This document shows, one piece after another, positions 1-10,506 of a stretch of DNA of 64,000 bases (position 1 is the stretch's first letter; every line of letters starts with the position of its first letter). The stretch covers positions 164,501 through 228,500 of the forward strand of contig JAJOZX010005612.1 in NCBI GenBank assembly GCA_023014485.1. Direction: 5' to 3'. This stretch comes from Bathynomus jamesi (Eukaryota; Arthropoda; Malacostraca; Isopoda; Cirolanidae). Under the pieces are notes generated by a model, which saw only the letters and a program-made list of their open reading frames with translations, was not told the DNA's origin and ran no database searches. A program made the translations under genes and the position numbers.

Positions 1-334
1 CCCCAACCCCCTCCTCATTACCCCAACCCCCTCCTCATTACCCCACCCCTCTCCCATTACCCCCACCCCTCCCCATTACCCCACCCCTCCCCCATTACCC
101 CAACCCCCTTTTTTTGAAAGCCGTAAAAATATTTTAGTCTGTAATGGTTGCAGCACCAGTATGAAAGTGCATAAAAAGAACTCATTTGGTAAATTTTTGA
201 ACTTAGCCGCAGATTAAATTTCGGCTCAAAGCTGAACGCAAAAGCAAATATTTTTTACACTTTTTAAAATTATAATTAAAAGTAGAATTCATTACGCCTT
301 TTTCTAATGCATTAAAATACAAATATCGCCCATA
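1..334 (-). mobile_element. Helitron-like fragment, inverted relative to its neighbours, with C-rich minisatellite
   Basis: Bases 1-115 are a C-rich minisatellite (CCCCA/CATTA units). Bases 116-330 are the reverse complement of the segment at about 714-930, and the C-rich block is the reverse complement of the G-rich block at 925-1050. This is therefore a minus-oriented copy of the element that lies in plus orientation at 631-1266, cut off by the window edge. No protein is encoded. Confidence 0.6.
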
Positions 335-630
335 TTAATACTATAAACACCCAGGAATGTTACTGCATTAGAAAAAGGCGTAATGAATTCTACTTTTTAA
401 TTATAATTTTATAAAGTGTAAAAAATATTTGCTTTTGCGTTCAGCTTTGAGCCGAAATTTAATCTGCGGCTAAGTTCCAAAATTTACCAAATGAGTTCTT
501 TTTATGCACTTTCATACTGGTGCTGCAACCATTACAGACTAAATATTTTTACGGCTCCCCAATTAATGAGGCCAAAGGCCCCAGCACCACGGGCATAGCT
601 AAATGGGCCCGTAGGGCCCACTTTAGCTAG
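335..630 (+). mobile_element. Short non-autonomous Helitron-like copy
   Basis: Starts TTAATACTATAAACACCC and ends in a GC-rich block closing with CTAG followed by T, the terminus expected of Helitron-type elements. It shares both ends with the longer copy that follows directly at 631, so the two form a head-to-tail tandem. Its interior (365-556) is the inverted partner of bases 116-330, giving a palindrome with arms of about 190 bp. Confidence 0.6.
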
Positions 631-1266
631 TTAATACTATAAACACCCAGGAATGTCTGTTTGTCAGTCGGTCACGCTCGAAAAGAGAAGAAGATTCTTG
701 ATATATATGGGCGATATTTGTATTTTAATGCATTAGAAAAAGGCGTAATGAATTCTACTTTTAATTATAATTTTAAAAAGTGTAAAAAATATTTGCTTTT
801 GCGTTCAGCTTTGAGCCGAAATTTAATCTGCGGCTAAGCTCAAAAATTTACCAAATGAGTTCTTTTTATGCACTTTCATACTGGTGCTGCAACCATTACA
901 GACTAAATATTTTTACGGCTTTCAAAAAGGGGGGTTGGGGTAATGGGGGAGGGGTGGGGTAATGGGGAGGGGTGGGGTATTGGGAGAGGGGTGGGGTAAT
1001 GGGGTTTGGAGTAATGGGGGAGGGGTGGGGGTAATGGGAGGGGTTAGCCCCCAAGTTGCATGGGGGGTGAGGGGTTTTTGGGGGCATTCAGTTGACCTAA
1101 CCGGGCATTCAATTAACCCGGGCAACATTCTTTTCTATAGTTTTATTGACTGAATAGTTGACTACCCGGTAACTGGGGGGGGGCCTGCGGCTCCCCAATT
1201 AATGAGGCCAAAGGCCCCAGCACCACGGGCGTAGGTAAATGGGCCCGTAGGGCCCACTTTAGCTAG
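631..1266 (+). mobile_element. Non-autonomous Helitron-like element with G-rich minisatellite
   Basis: Begins TTAATACTATAAACACCCAG, carries a G-rich minisatellite at about 925-1085 (GGGGTGGGGTAATGGGG-like units), and ends in the same GC-rich block as the preceding copy, finishing CTAG|T at 1266/1267. No Rep/helicase coding is present. The 3' end abuts, and interrupts, a coding exon of a nucleoside transporter on the other strand. A related minisatellite lies in the Helitron at 22.2 kb. Confidence 0.65.
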
Positions 1267-1452
1267 TATGTAAGAAATACCACCATAATATCCATTCGAC
1301 AAGCCAAGCAAAGCGTTGAACATTATGTAAAAGCCGTCATTATGGAAGAGGGTTGGAAATTCTTTGTCCTTTCCATGACAAAGCAGAAACAAAGGAATAA
1401 ACAGTATTCTCCCGGTACATAACAAAGGTACAGCTAAGTCTTTGTATTTCGG
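1267..1452 (-). CDS. Equilibrative nucleoside transporter, most 3' visible exon, cut by a Helitron
   Basis: Reading the minus strand from the acceptor (TTTTTTGAAG at 1462-1453), the exon starts with PKYKDLAVPLL and runs through FLLCHGK, HNDGFYIMFNALLGLSNGYY to GGISY. This matches the SLC29/ENT region where the conserved P-L-x-LLC segment is followed by a transmembrane helix ending F-x-x-SNGY. ENT proteins move nucleosides across membranes by facilitated diffusion. The exon has no donor: the open frame runs straight into the Helitron end at 1266 and stops about 35 residues later inside it. ENT proteins normally have 11 helices, so the final ones are absent, displaced beyond the window, or lost. 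The junction to the exon at 3088 does not close in phase in my reading. Confidence 0.75.
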
Positions 1453-1559
1453 CTTCAAAAAAGAAATGTACGTCAGGTTAAAATTTCTTAAGATTAAATA
1501 AAGTTCAGTGTACTTTAATCCAAAACTAAATCGCTTCCCGTACCGTCTTCTGCGTCCAA

Positions 1560-1653
1560 ATGATGTAGCGACCTGCGGTTCGGATCTCACGTAAACTGTA
1601 GATTCCCTCCGTCATATGCTGCGAAGGAAATTAAACAATCCAGTCAAACAAAA
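1560..1653 (+). repeat. Tail fragment of a 5S-derived SINE
   Basis: The stretch with GGTTCGGATCTCACGTAAA, CCCTCCGTCATATG and TTAAACAATCCAGTCA closely matches the 3' halves of the repeats at 9885-10085 and 49173-49378, whose 5' halves resemble 5S rRNA. Only the tail remains here. Confidence 0.6.
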
Positions 1654-3087
1654 CTATGTTGCAGGTGTGAATTCTACTTATAAAAATCCCAGTGATGAAT
1701 TCAATAAGCGTATCTCCCAATATATATATATAGGGGACCATTCTGAGTTCAATCCCATATACAATATCTACAGTGTATCATTGAACATTAAATTTTATTC
1801 GTCAGGTCAATAATTATGAAAATGTTATTTGCCGAATCAAAAAAAAATTTTGATAGTGAACAAAAACAATAATTAAGCAGACAAACGAATGCTAGGCATA
1901 TTTTAATTAATTAAATCAGGCTCGTATAAACTGATAAAACACACCATTCGGTCAAGATTTTCATCAAATAAGTGTACATCACTCGCGTATGATTTAGTTT
2001 CAGCAATTTCTATAATAAACGTTTAAAGAAAAGTAAGAAAGTCTTCATTATTTTGAAATTAAGAAGATATTTGTTAAAACGAGGATAGTTACGTAAATTT
2101 AAATGGAAACAGTATTAAATGTAAATCATCAATCAAAGATTTTGAGGTTGTGTTGGTGAATAATTTGAGTGATGAAACTCGGATTGTTAACAGTTAAAAG
2201 AAACTTTTCAAAGAACTTAATTTAAGCTATAGGAGATTTATTAATATGAATTCTTTTTCATTCTTGTTAAATTACTTAAAATATTGTATAGATTTTTATG
2301 GTAACGGATTATGCACGGTAAAAATGGATGCTCTGTTGTATTGAATAGATTAAGAATTGCGTACCATATGAGTATATGTATCAAGGAAATAATAAAAAAA
2401 GCTTTTTCATCATAGCAACTATGTCGTATGTAACCAGATTAATATGTTTACTTATATTCATTTATTGAGATATAAAAAAAAATCATGCTTTTGTATACTG
2501 TACAATGTACATAGATTACATTTTAGTCGGAGTTTAAGTATTTATTCTTCACATGGTCTATGGACTTTATATGGACTATGGTCTGCCTATAAACCTTTTC
2601 ATTTTCATTTTCATTTCATTTATCCTTTAAAAAAAGTTTTTAATTTAAGATTCTCATTTTAGCAAACAGGCGAATGCCCTATTACAAGATACGTGTTGTC
2701 TAACATCCCACTTTGATAATGATCATGATATTGTAGTATCAACAATAAGATGTGTGCAGGAAAGAGAGGACAGATAGAGAGGACAGATTACGATCATGAA
2801 CTGTAAATTTTACTTCGATTTGATTCTTAGTTTTTATCTGAATGGATTTTTTTTTTTTTTTTTTGTGGATTATTCAGTAACTCAAGAATCTTTTCTGGTT
2901 TTATTGATTTTACTTTTGGATTAAAAAATATTGAAGAAGCTTCTACTTATATTTCATTTATTGTTTTTATTTTAATCATCAGCTATGTAAAAAATTATAT
3001 ACTTTTTAACGAAATATAGATTCATCTGTCTGTCTCTCTATCTATCTATTAAGAATGATAGAAAGAAAGAGGAAAAATCATACTCAC
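1654..3087. other. Intronic, AT-rich, no gene seen
   Basis: Lies between two nucleoside-transporter exons on the minus strand. It contains short poly-T and TCTA/TCTG microsatellite runs (around 2850 and 3030). Open frames on both strands are short, low complexity and look like nothing I know. Confidence 0.5.
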
Positions 3088-3278
3088 TGAACCACTCTTG
3101 GAAGTTCTTTCCCAATCATGTCCAGAACATTAAAGAGTAGAAAAGTAATGGTGGGCTGGAAGTAAACGTCAGTCCAAATGGAAGGAGGAAGTGAAGAAGT
3201 GACGTACACCAGGACTCCCGGAAATAATGATGTGGTTACTAACATATCAAATCCCAGAGTAAAGCCTATTCGCGCTAT
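3088..3278 (-). CDS. Equilibrative nucleoside transporter, internal exon
   Basis: The minus strand reads from a CTTTTCCTTCAG acceptor into IARIGFTLGFDMLVTTSLFP, then VYVTSS, FQPTITFLLFNVLDMIGKELP, and ends at a GTGAGT donor (3087-3082). The order hydrophobic helix, T-x-S-x-FP, short loop, helix with F-N-x-x-D-x-x-G is the well-known ENT signature after the cytosolic loop. It continues naturally from the 8901-8992 exon (YAHVLK, then IARIG). As drawn it is 191 bp, and both its junctions are one nucleotide out of phase (2+0 on each side). Either the boundaries are non-canonical, the assembly has single-base errors, or the copy is decaying. Confidence 0.75.
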
Positions 3279-3499
3279 CTGAAGGAAAAGAAAAAATTAT
3301 TACTGAAATGTTTTCAGTATTCGGAAAAGAGAAACAATTATTTGGGAATATTTTACACACATACGTTTTGACGGTATCATTCCACTCAACGTCATTTCCA
3401 TTTCATTCCGCGCCCAAGAATGAGAATTTCAAAGGAGGCATTTTCAAATCAGTCTATTCTTAATTCATGCAATTCTTATTCTCTCCAAGGCTTTCACAC

Positions 3500-3606
3500 T
3501 TTAGTCCAGATTAGGTTCACTTAGGTTAGGTTACGATAGGTCAGGTTAGGTTAGGTTAGGCTGAGCTAATGTTAGGTTATGTTAAATTAAATTAAATTAG
3601 GTTAGG
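3500..3606 (+). repeat. TTAGG-like repeat tract
   Basis: Imperfect GGTTA units (several exact GTTAGGTTAGG runs) directly upstream of Gypsy-1. They resemble interstitial arthropod telomere-type repeats or a MITE built on the same word; a similar tract is at 14,800-14,842. Confidence 0.5.
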
Positions 3607-3615
3607 GAATAGTAG

Positions 3616-4082
3616 TGTAGTGAATACTCTTATTTTAGTTTCAAGTTAAATGTTAATTTTACCGTCTTGAATTTCGGAATAGTTATAAATTCATTTTAAA
3701 TTAGTTACCCCTCATAATTCAATTGTGAACCACATTAATACTAATTTTATGTATACTATATTATTTTATTGTATGTAAACATAATTAATTATATATCACA
3801 ATTGTCAGTTAATTATTTATATTCAAATAATTATTTTAATCTAATACCATGTCCATTTTACAAATAAATAATAGAAATCCAAGGGTTATATTTTCCACCT
3901 TTGGTACTGTCGCAGTTTCGCCTAACGGACTCAATACGGCTAGTGAGATAATCACTGGTTGGCACTTAACTAGCGGCAGTGCTTATGGCTACATCATCCA
4001 GGTTAACCTATACCGGATAGATGCGCTACGGTCCCAAGCCGTAGCTTGCCTAGGCCGACGACGACGACGACGTAAACCAACA
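3616..4082 (+). repeat. 5' LTR of Gypsy-1
   Basis: 467 bp, TG...CA ends. A downstream 466-bp copy is nearly identical. The LTR includes a (CGA)n run near its 3' end and a spurious 70-80 codon open frame present in both LTRs. Confidence 0.95.
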
Positions 4083-4084
4083 AT

Positions 4085-4101
4085 TGGTGATCCGGAGTTG
4101 G
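4085..4101 (+). promoter_or_regulatory. Primer binding site of Gypsy-1
   Basis: Begins TGGTGATCC two bases after the LTR. TGG pairs with a tRNA 3' CCA, and the first nine bases differ at one position from the complement of a tRNA-Trp 3' end, the primer reported for CsRn1-clade elements. The tRNA identity is inference. Confidence 0.5.
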
Positions 4102-4369
4102 ATTCCCCCCTTTTACCCGAACGACTAGGATTAGACTGTAACGTCGTTCGTGCCCATCACCCCCTTCACCCGAACGACTAGGACTAGACTGTAATGTCGT
4201 TCGTGCCCATCACCCCCTTCACCCGAGCGACTAGGATCAGACTGTAATGTCGCTCGTGCCCTCTGCCCCTCACCCCTGCCCGTGCGCTCTGTGCCTGCGC
4301 TCGTCTCAACCTCCACTCCTTCGTTGGTAACTTGTCGTCTTGCTTGTACGTCAGCAAGCATAGGAGAAG

Positions 4370-5134
4370 ATGCCTGACGACGCTGGTGCCATCTCCCACT
4401 TGAGCGTAAAGCTCCCCGTCTTCTGGCCGGGTGATCCATTTATTTGGTTCCACCAAGTGGAATCACAATTCAACTTGGGAAGGATCACCGCTAGCAGGAC
4501 AAAATACGATCATGTTTTGTCCTCTCTACCAGCGAGCATCATCTCTGAAGTCCGTGACGTCATCGTGTCTACTTCTACGAGTGAGGACCCATACAACGAT
4601 CTGAAGTCTGCCATCCTCTGCCGCACCACTGTCTCCGAGCGTGAGAAACTACATCAGTTAATCTCAAAAGAAGAACTTGGAGACCGTAAGCCCACTCAAA
4701 TGCTGAGGGCTATGCAGTGCGCTCTAGGCGAACGCGCACAAACCTTCGATAAGGACATCTTTAGACAGTTGTTCTTGCAGAAACTTCCTCCATCAGCTCA
4801 GCGTGTCTTGGCCACTATGGATCCTGCTACTCCAGTTGATAAACTAGCAGAAACTGCCGACAAAGTAGTGGAGATTGACACAGCTCCGGTCAACAACGTG
4901 AACACACAATCGGAACTGGAGTTGAAAGTGAAAGAGTTAAGTCAACAACTCAACCACGTTTGTTCTCTGCTACAAAATCAACGGCAAAGAAGCCATTCTC
5001 GGTCAAGATTTACGAAGAGGCATCGTTCGAGTTCCGGGAAGACCTGCTTCTACCACTCCAAGTTTGGAAAGAAGGCTAGGAAGTGCATCTCCCCTTGCAA
5101 TTTTTCGTCGGAAAACCCCAGCAGCGAGTCCTAA
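4370..5134 (+). CDS. Gypsy-1 Gag, 254 aa
   Basis: Open frame from ATG at 4370, the first good start after the leader. The N-terminus (KLPVFWPGDPFIWFHQVESQ) and the following helical region (SLPASI, HQLISKEELGDRKPTQMLR, FLQKLPPSAQRVLATM) are typical of arthropod Gypsy capsid proteins. The C-terminus has a basic stretch, then CFYHSKFGKKARKCISPC, a C-x2-H-x9-C-x3-C finger in place of the classic CCHC knuckle, as in CsRn1-like Gags. Gag packages element RNA into cytoplasmic particles. The pol frame overlaps its last 50 bp in another frame, implying frameshift expression. It appears intact. Confidence 0.88.
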   Translation: MPDDAGAISHLSVKLPVFWPGDPFIWFHQVESQFNLGRITASRTKYDHVLSSLPASIISEVRDVIVSTSTSEDPYNDLKSAILCRTTVSEREKLHQLISKEELGDRKPTQMLRAMQCALGERAQTFDKDIFRQLFLQKLPPSAQRVLATMDPATPVDKLAETADKVVEIDTAPVNNVNTQSELELKVKELSQQLNHVCSLLQNQRQRSHSRSRFTKRHRSSSGKTCFYHSKFGKKARKCISPCNFSSENPSSES

Positions 5135-7804
5135 TGGCGTCTAGTACTCGCACTGCCAACCTGTTATTCATAAAGGACAGGAACTCTGGTGTCAATTTCT
5201 TGGTCGATACCGGAGCGTCAGTCAGTGTATTCCCTAAAAAATCTGGTCATACGCACTCGGAATCTCCGCCTCTATACGCTGCTAACGGTTCACGCATACA
5301 CACGTACGGTACTCAGTCGCGTGAACTAAACTTGGGCCTTCACCGATCCTTCAAGTGGATTTTCATCTGTGCTCAAGTGCGGCATCCCATAATCGGCGCT
5401 GACTTCCTCCAGCATTTCAAACTCCTGGTGGATCTTGACAAGCGACGCTTATGCGACCAGGCCACACTGCTTTCTGTTCTTGCCAAACAGGTTGCCCTTC
5501 CGGACGCCTCGAACTCTGCACTTTCCCTCGTTCCCCTAATTCCATGTACCAGTGCCTTTTCCAGCGATATCCAGGAATTCTTCAACCGATGCAGATGGGT
5601 GATACCATTAAGCACACCATTACCCATCACATTACAACAAAAGGTCCCCCTGTGTTTGCAAAACCCAGACGTCTTGCCCCGGACAAACTGAAAGCTGCCA
5701 AATCGGAATTCCAGCTTATGCTGGATCTTGGGATAATAAGACCTTCCAAAAGCAGTTGGTCCTCTCCCCTACACCTGGTCCAGAAGAAGTCAGGAGACTG
5801 GAGACCATGTGGGGATTACCGGTTTTGAATTCGACAAACCATCCCGGACCGATATCCGGTACCAAATGTCCAAGACTTTACTTCTCTTCTCCACGGCAAA
5901 TCTATCTTCAGTAAAATAGATCTCGTTAAGGCTTTCCACCACATTCCCGTAGAGCCTTCGGATATTCCCAAGACTGCAGTTTGTACACCATTTGGGTTAT
6001 TCGAATTTTTGAAGATGCCGTTCGGGCTACGGAATGCTGCGCAAACCTTTCAGAGGTTTATAGATGAGGTCACCAGAGGCTTAGACTTTGTTTATGCCTC
6101 CATCGATGATTTGCTTGTGGCCAGCTCAACGGAAGAGGAACATAAGGAACATCTTTCACTCCTCTTTCAACGCTTAGAACAATACGGTGTTACTATTAAT
6201 GCATCTAAGTGTGTGTTTGCACAGCCAACCTTGGAATTTCTTGGTCACACGATTTCGCAGCACGGAATTACCCCCTTCAGGACAAGTGTGAAGTGATAAA
6301 AAATTACCCTATGCCAAATAATCAGCGTGAGTTACGTCGGTTTCTAGGTTTGGTAAATTATTACCACAAGTTCATTAAAAACTGTGCCAGTGTTCTTGCT
6401 CCTCTACACGCTATGATCACACACAAACGCAAGGTAACGAAATTGGTATGGTGTAGCGATAGTTTACAGGCGTTCGACAATGCCAAAAATGCTATCAATA
6501 GTGCATTGTCTCTGTCATTTCCTATCAGTGATGCCCCCCTAACTCTGACGGTCGATGCATCAGATGTTGCGATCGGTGGGGTGTTGGAACAAACCATTAA
6601 CGGTCAACAAGCACCCATCGCGTTTTACTCGAAAAAGCTGCAGCCAGCCCAAACGCGTTATAGTGCTTTCGGACGTGAACTTCTTGCTATTTACTTAAAC
6701 GTGAAGCATTTTCAACATTTCCTTGAAGGCCGAGAGTTTTGTGTTTTTACCGACCACAAACCTTTGGTCACTGTCTTCAATAAAAACAGCTGTAACCACT
6801 CTCCCAGAGTCATCAGGCAACTCGATTATATCTCGCAATTTACAACAGATATCCGCCACATCAAAGGTGTCTTGAACACTCCAGCGGATGCACTTTCAAG
6901 AATAGAGATTACTTCTGTTACCCTCAGCTCTACACTGTGGAATGCTATTGCACAGGATCAAGATAAGGATACGGAACTACAAGACCTGCTCAGAGAAGAC
7001 TCCACTCACTCACTTTCCCTCAAGAAAATGAGTATGCCAGGATTGTCTGTGCCCCTCTATTGCGACGTATCAACAGCTGCTATTCGCCCTTATGTCCCTC
7101 CATGTCACAGAAAAGCAGTCTTCACGGATCTTCATAAGCCCTCCCATCCTGGTATCCGTGCTTCGCAACACCTGGTTACCTCTCGCTTTGTTTGGCCCTC
7201 GATGCGGAAGGATGTCAAACATTGGACCAAAACGTGCCTTGCCTGCCAGCGTGCCAAAGTCCAAAGGCACACCAGGTCCCCCTTTGACGCATTTCCGCCC
7301 CCATCCCAGCGATTTGAGGTGATTCATGTAGACATTGTTGGCCCTCTTCCAGTGATTCAAGGCCAACGTTATCTGCTCACCTGTCTCGACCGCTTTTCCA
7401 GATGGCCTGAAGCCATCCCACTTCCTGATATCCAAGCGGACACTGTTGCAAGAGCCTTTCTTCATGGATGGGTATCAAGATTTGGATTGCCGACAAAAGT
7501 CATCACTGACCAAGGTCGCCAATTTGAGTCTTCGCTTTGGAAGAAGTTTACCAGCTTGTTGGGTACAGTACATGCGCATACCTGTGCGTATCATCCGCAA
7601 GCTAACGGCCTCGTCGAACGCTTCCATCGCCAGCTGAAGTCATCCCTTATGTGTCACGAAGACTCCCATTGGATGGATAAGCTTCCACTCGTGTTGCTTG
7701 GTATTCGCTCTGCATTTAAGAGTGATCTGAAGACTACAGCGGCTGAACTAGTCTATGGAAACAACACTGCGGCTACCAGGTGGCTACTTCACTGCAGGGG
7801 ATAA
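5083..7804 (+). pseudogene. Gypsy-1 Pol (protease-RT-RNase H-integrase), frameshifted
   Basis: Domains are in order but spread over frames. Protease: FLVDTGASVSVFP at about 5197-5235. RT: LGIIRPSKS and DWRPCGDYR to 5826, then a stop at 5826-5828; the catalytic box reads SIDDLLVAS (about 6100). RNase [26 protein letters not shown]. Integrase: H-H-C-C zinc domain (CLACQRAK) and the DDE residues in HVDIVGP, TDQGRQFES and NGLVERFHR. Breaks are seen near 5640, at 5826, near 6290 and near 7770, where the C-terminal tail leaves frame. With near-identical LTRs the breaks are either young or assembly errors. The products would normally copy element RNA and integrate the cDNA. Confidence 0.88.
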
Positions 7805-8179
7805 GTCATGTGATCCTACGGAATTCGCTCAAACACTTTCCTCTCACATGCAGTCCCTTCAGCCTGTTCCCCCTCGATTGACTAGCCAACAGAACATTTG
7901 TTTCCCCAGCCCTCCAGTCTTGCACCCACGTTTTCGTTCGTGTACCTGTCCCAAAACGGCCTCTCCAATGTCCATATGACGGGCCCTATGAAGTTCTCCG
8001 ACGTACGCGCAAATCATTTCTCATCCAGCGCGGTTCCAAGGTCGACAAGGTTTCTATCGATCGTCTTAAGCCTGCGTTTTTGGAATCAACCTTAAGCGAG
8101 GTACAAGTAGCTACCAAAAAGGTCCAGGGGAAATCTGTGTCGTTCGGAACTCTTTGAACTTCCTCTCTGGTGGGGAGTG

Positions 8180-8645
8180 TGTAGTGAATACTCTTATTTT
8201 AGTTTCAAGTTAAATGTTAATTTTACCGTCTTGAATTTCGGAATAGTTATAAATTCATTTTAAATTAGTTACCCCTCATAATTCAATTGTGAACCACATT
8301 AATACTAATTTTATGTATACTATATTATTTTATTGTATGTAAACATAATTAATTATATATCACAATTGTCAGTTAATTATTTATATTCAAATAATTATTT
8401 AATCTAATACCATGTCCATTTTACAAATAAATAATAGAAATCCAAGGGTTATATTTTCCACCTTTGGTACTGTCGCAGTTTCGCCTAACGGACTCAATAC
8501 GGCTAGTGAGATAATCACTGGTTGGCACTTAACTAGCGGCAGTGCTTATGGCTACATCATCCAGGTTAACCTATACCGGATAGATGCGCTACGGTCCCAA
8601 GCCGTAGCTTGCCTAGGCCGACGACGACGACGACGTAAACCAACA
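8180..8645 (+). repeat. 3' LTR of Gypsy-1
   Basis: 466 bp, near-identical to 3616-4082. It is preceded by the purine-rich GGTGGGGAG, a plausible polypurine tract for plus-strand priming. Confidence 0.95.
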
Positions 8646-8900
8646 GTAGGATCCCTTCCCATTTGGCACATTTACTGAGAGCGGAAATGTCGTGACATTG
8701 TTTATCTCAAATCAAGAAACATTTTTCTCAGATGTGGATGTTTCATTCTTGTGTGTTTACATTTGTGGACCGCGAATGGGAATAAAAATTCCCATTGAAT
8801 TGAGTGGGAAGTAATCATGACAGTGAGTGGAAAATAATCATGACATTGAATGGGAAGTAACCATCATTATGACTGTATCGTTTCACTAATTTTGACTTAC

Positions 8901-8992
8901 CTTTTCAGAACGTGCGCATATTCCTTCAAAGTAATATATCTTTTTGAAGTTTCTTCACTTCTCACTGGGGATTTGACAATCTTGTAGAAGTT
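8901..8992 (-). CDS. Equilibrative nucleoside transporter, internal exon (cytosolic loop)
   Basis: Minus strand: acceptor TTTTTAAAG (8993 and up), coding NFYKIVKSPVRSEETSKRY then YITLKEYAHVLK, donor AG|GTAAGT at 8900. It joins in phase 0 to the exon at 16835-17070, whose last residues are ISLKKM. K-K-M-N-F-Y-K fits the ENT position where the sixth helix ends and the charged central loop begins. The loop is hydrophilic and short. Its 3' end carries two bases (AG), while the next exon needs none, a one-base phase conflict noted as a finding. Confidence 0.7.
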
Positions 8993-9066
8993 CTTTAAAA
9001 ACATCATTGAAAAATTAAAATTAATAAACAAAAGATTAATTTCTGGTTGTTTCATTCGTTTGCATG

Positions 9067-9101
<35 letters not shown>

Positions 9102-9104
9102 CAG

Positions 9105-9689
9105 GGTGCTTCCAAAAAAAATTACCACTTATATGGCACTAATATGTTATTGCTTACCATTTATATTTTGTGTGTGGGTTTTCTTTTTGGTTCATATAAG
9201 TATTCGAGCGTTTATTTGCTTGTTTTTTAATAATAATAATGTCGTTTTTCCAGGATTTGTATAAGCAGTTAATGAGTGAACCCCAATCAGTAGAAATGGC
9301 TACAAGGTTTATATTAGAACAACGCAGATTTCTGCGTTGCTCTAATCTAGCCACAGACAAAGGAGATTACTGCGAATATATGTATCATAGTAATGTCATA
9401 TCAAATATCTAAAAATTGTAAAAATTTGTCACATGTATTCTTGTTTGAGTAAAAGTTTGAAGTTTAAAAAAGAAATTATACATATTTTATATAGTAATGT
9501 ATATACAATATATTAAATGCATTACTTAAAAATATTTAAGTGTTTTAAAGTATTTCTCCGTGAGGGAGAAACATTCTAGCCAATTACGCATCAGTTTTTA
9601 GGCATCAGCCAATCAGCATGCCGCTTACTTTCTTGATCGGGGAAATGGAGGTAGAAATGAACACGTGCAGCGCAGGCTGTTAGCGAAAA
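9105..9689. other. Intronic, no gene seen; orphan mariner-type terminus
   Basis: A (TA)n run (9066-9101) ends in TACAGGGTGCTTCCAAAA, which looks like one end of a mariner-type element, but I find no matching inverted end nearby. A short perfect hairpin (GAACAACGCAGA...TCTGCGTTGCTC) lies at about 9320-9345. Otherwise AT-rich with no credible coding. Confidence 0.4.
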
Positions 9690-9838
9690 CACCTCCTTAT
9701 AACGAAACGTTTTTTCGATAAAATGAGGTTTTTCGAAATACCCAAGATGTTCGGTAAAGAGAGGTTTCGTTATAGTGGAGGGTCGTTATTGAGAGGTTTC
9801 GTTATAGTGGAATGTCGTTATTGAGAAGTTTTACTGTA
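9690..9838 (-). repeat. pogo/Tigger-like terminal fragment
   Basis: Repeated TTCGTTATAGTGGA and CGTTATTGAGA words end in AAGTTTTACTG followed by TA. On the minus strand this is TA-CAGTAAAACTTCTC, the form usual for pogo/Tigger termini. The opposite end is not visible. Confidence 0.45.
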
Positions 9839-9884
9839 GCCTATATATAATGTGAGTCAACTGAATTAAATCCATTCGGGATAA

Positions 9885-10085
9885 AATCGATTTTCGTATT
9901 CTTCCCGGAGAACAGCGAAGTTAAGTGACATTGGGTCTGGGTAGTAGTTGGATGGGAGATCGTTCTCCGCGCCCAGATTATGTAGCGACACGTGGTTCGG
10001 ATCCCACGTAAAGCTGTAGGTCCCCTCCGTCATATGACCTTAGATGTTGCGAAGGAGGTTAAACAACCCGATAAAAAAACAAAAT
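9885..10085 (+). repeat. 5S-rRNA-derived SINE (SINE3-like)
   Basis: The segment AGCGAAGTTAAGTGACATTG, GGGTCTGG, TAGTAGTTGGATGGGAGA has the order and spacing of the 5S rRNA internal promoter region (box A-like AGC..AGTTAAG, intermediate GGATGGG). It is followed by an unrelated body (GGTTCGGATCCCACGTAAA, CTCCGTCATATGACC, GGTTAAACAACCC) ending in A-runs. The body is shared with 49173-49378 and 1560-1653. RNA polymerase III transcription is inferred from the 5S head. Confidence 0.7.
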
Positions 10086-10099
10086 ATATTATTATATAT

Positions 10100-10506
10100 A
10101 TATATATATATATATGAAAATATTTCACGAAAGTAACACGTGAAAAATATTTATGATGAATAAAACCACGAAGGAAGGAAACACAAAAAGGTGCTCAAGC
10201 GCTTTCGTCTAATGACATCCTCAGGAACACTGAAGTACATAAAAGGTTACGGCCTATATATAGGTTACAGAAAGAAAAAAATAAATAAATAAATAAATAA
10301 CATACATACACACAAACATATATATATATATATATATATATGAAAAATTATTTCACGAAAGTGACACGTGAAAAGTATTTATGATGAATAAAACCACGAA
10401 GGAAAAAGAAACACAAAGGGGTGCTCAAGCGCTAATGAGGATGTCATTAGACGAAAGCGCTTGAGCACCCCTTTGTGTTTCTTTTTCCTTCGTGGTTTTA
10501 TTCATC

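Larger units (their letters stand above)
3616..8645 (+). mobile_element. Gypsy-1: LTR retrotransposon, CsRn1-like Gypsy group
   Basis: A 5,030-bp element with LTRs of 467 and 466 bp that differ, as far as I can see by eye, by one T in a T-run, so it inserted recently. LTRs start TGTAGTG and end CCAACA; a 4-bp TSD GTAG flanks it (3612-3615 and 8646-8649). Order inside: primer site, gag, protease, reverse transcriptase, RNase H, integrase, polypurine tract. It sits in a transporter intron in the antisense orientation. Gag's zinc-finger spacing and the tRNA-Trp-like primer site suggest the CsRn1 clade. The pol frame is broken in several places. Confidence 0.93.

Noticed and set aside
896..1153. 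Overlapping 60-70 codon frames on both strands
   Set aside because: They are translations of the G-rich minisatellite (Pro/Thr/His or Gly/Val repeats) inside a Helitron.
3500..3606. Telomere (TTAGG) at a chromosome end
   Set aside because: Short, imperfect and internal, between intron sequence and a retrotransposon.
3849..4181. 110-codon frame ending in poly-Arg
   Set aside because: It is LTR sequence of Gypsy-1, repeated at 8412 in the other LTR; the Arg run is the (CGA)n tract.
9100..9120. Mariner element starting at TACAGGGTGCTTCC
   Set aside because: No matching inverted end within several kb and no transposase coding.
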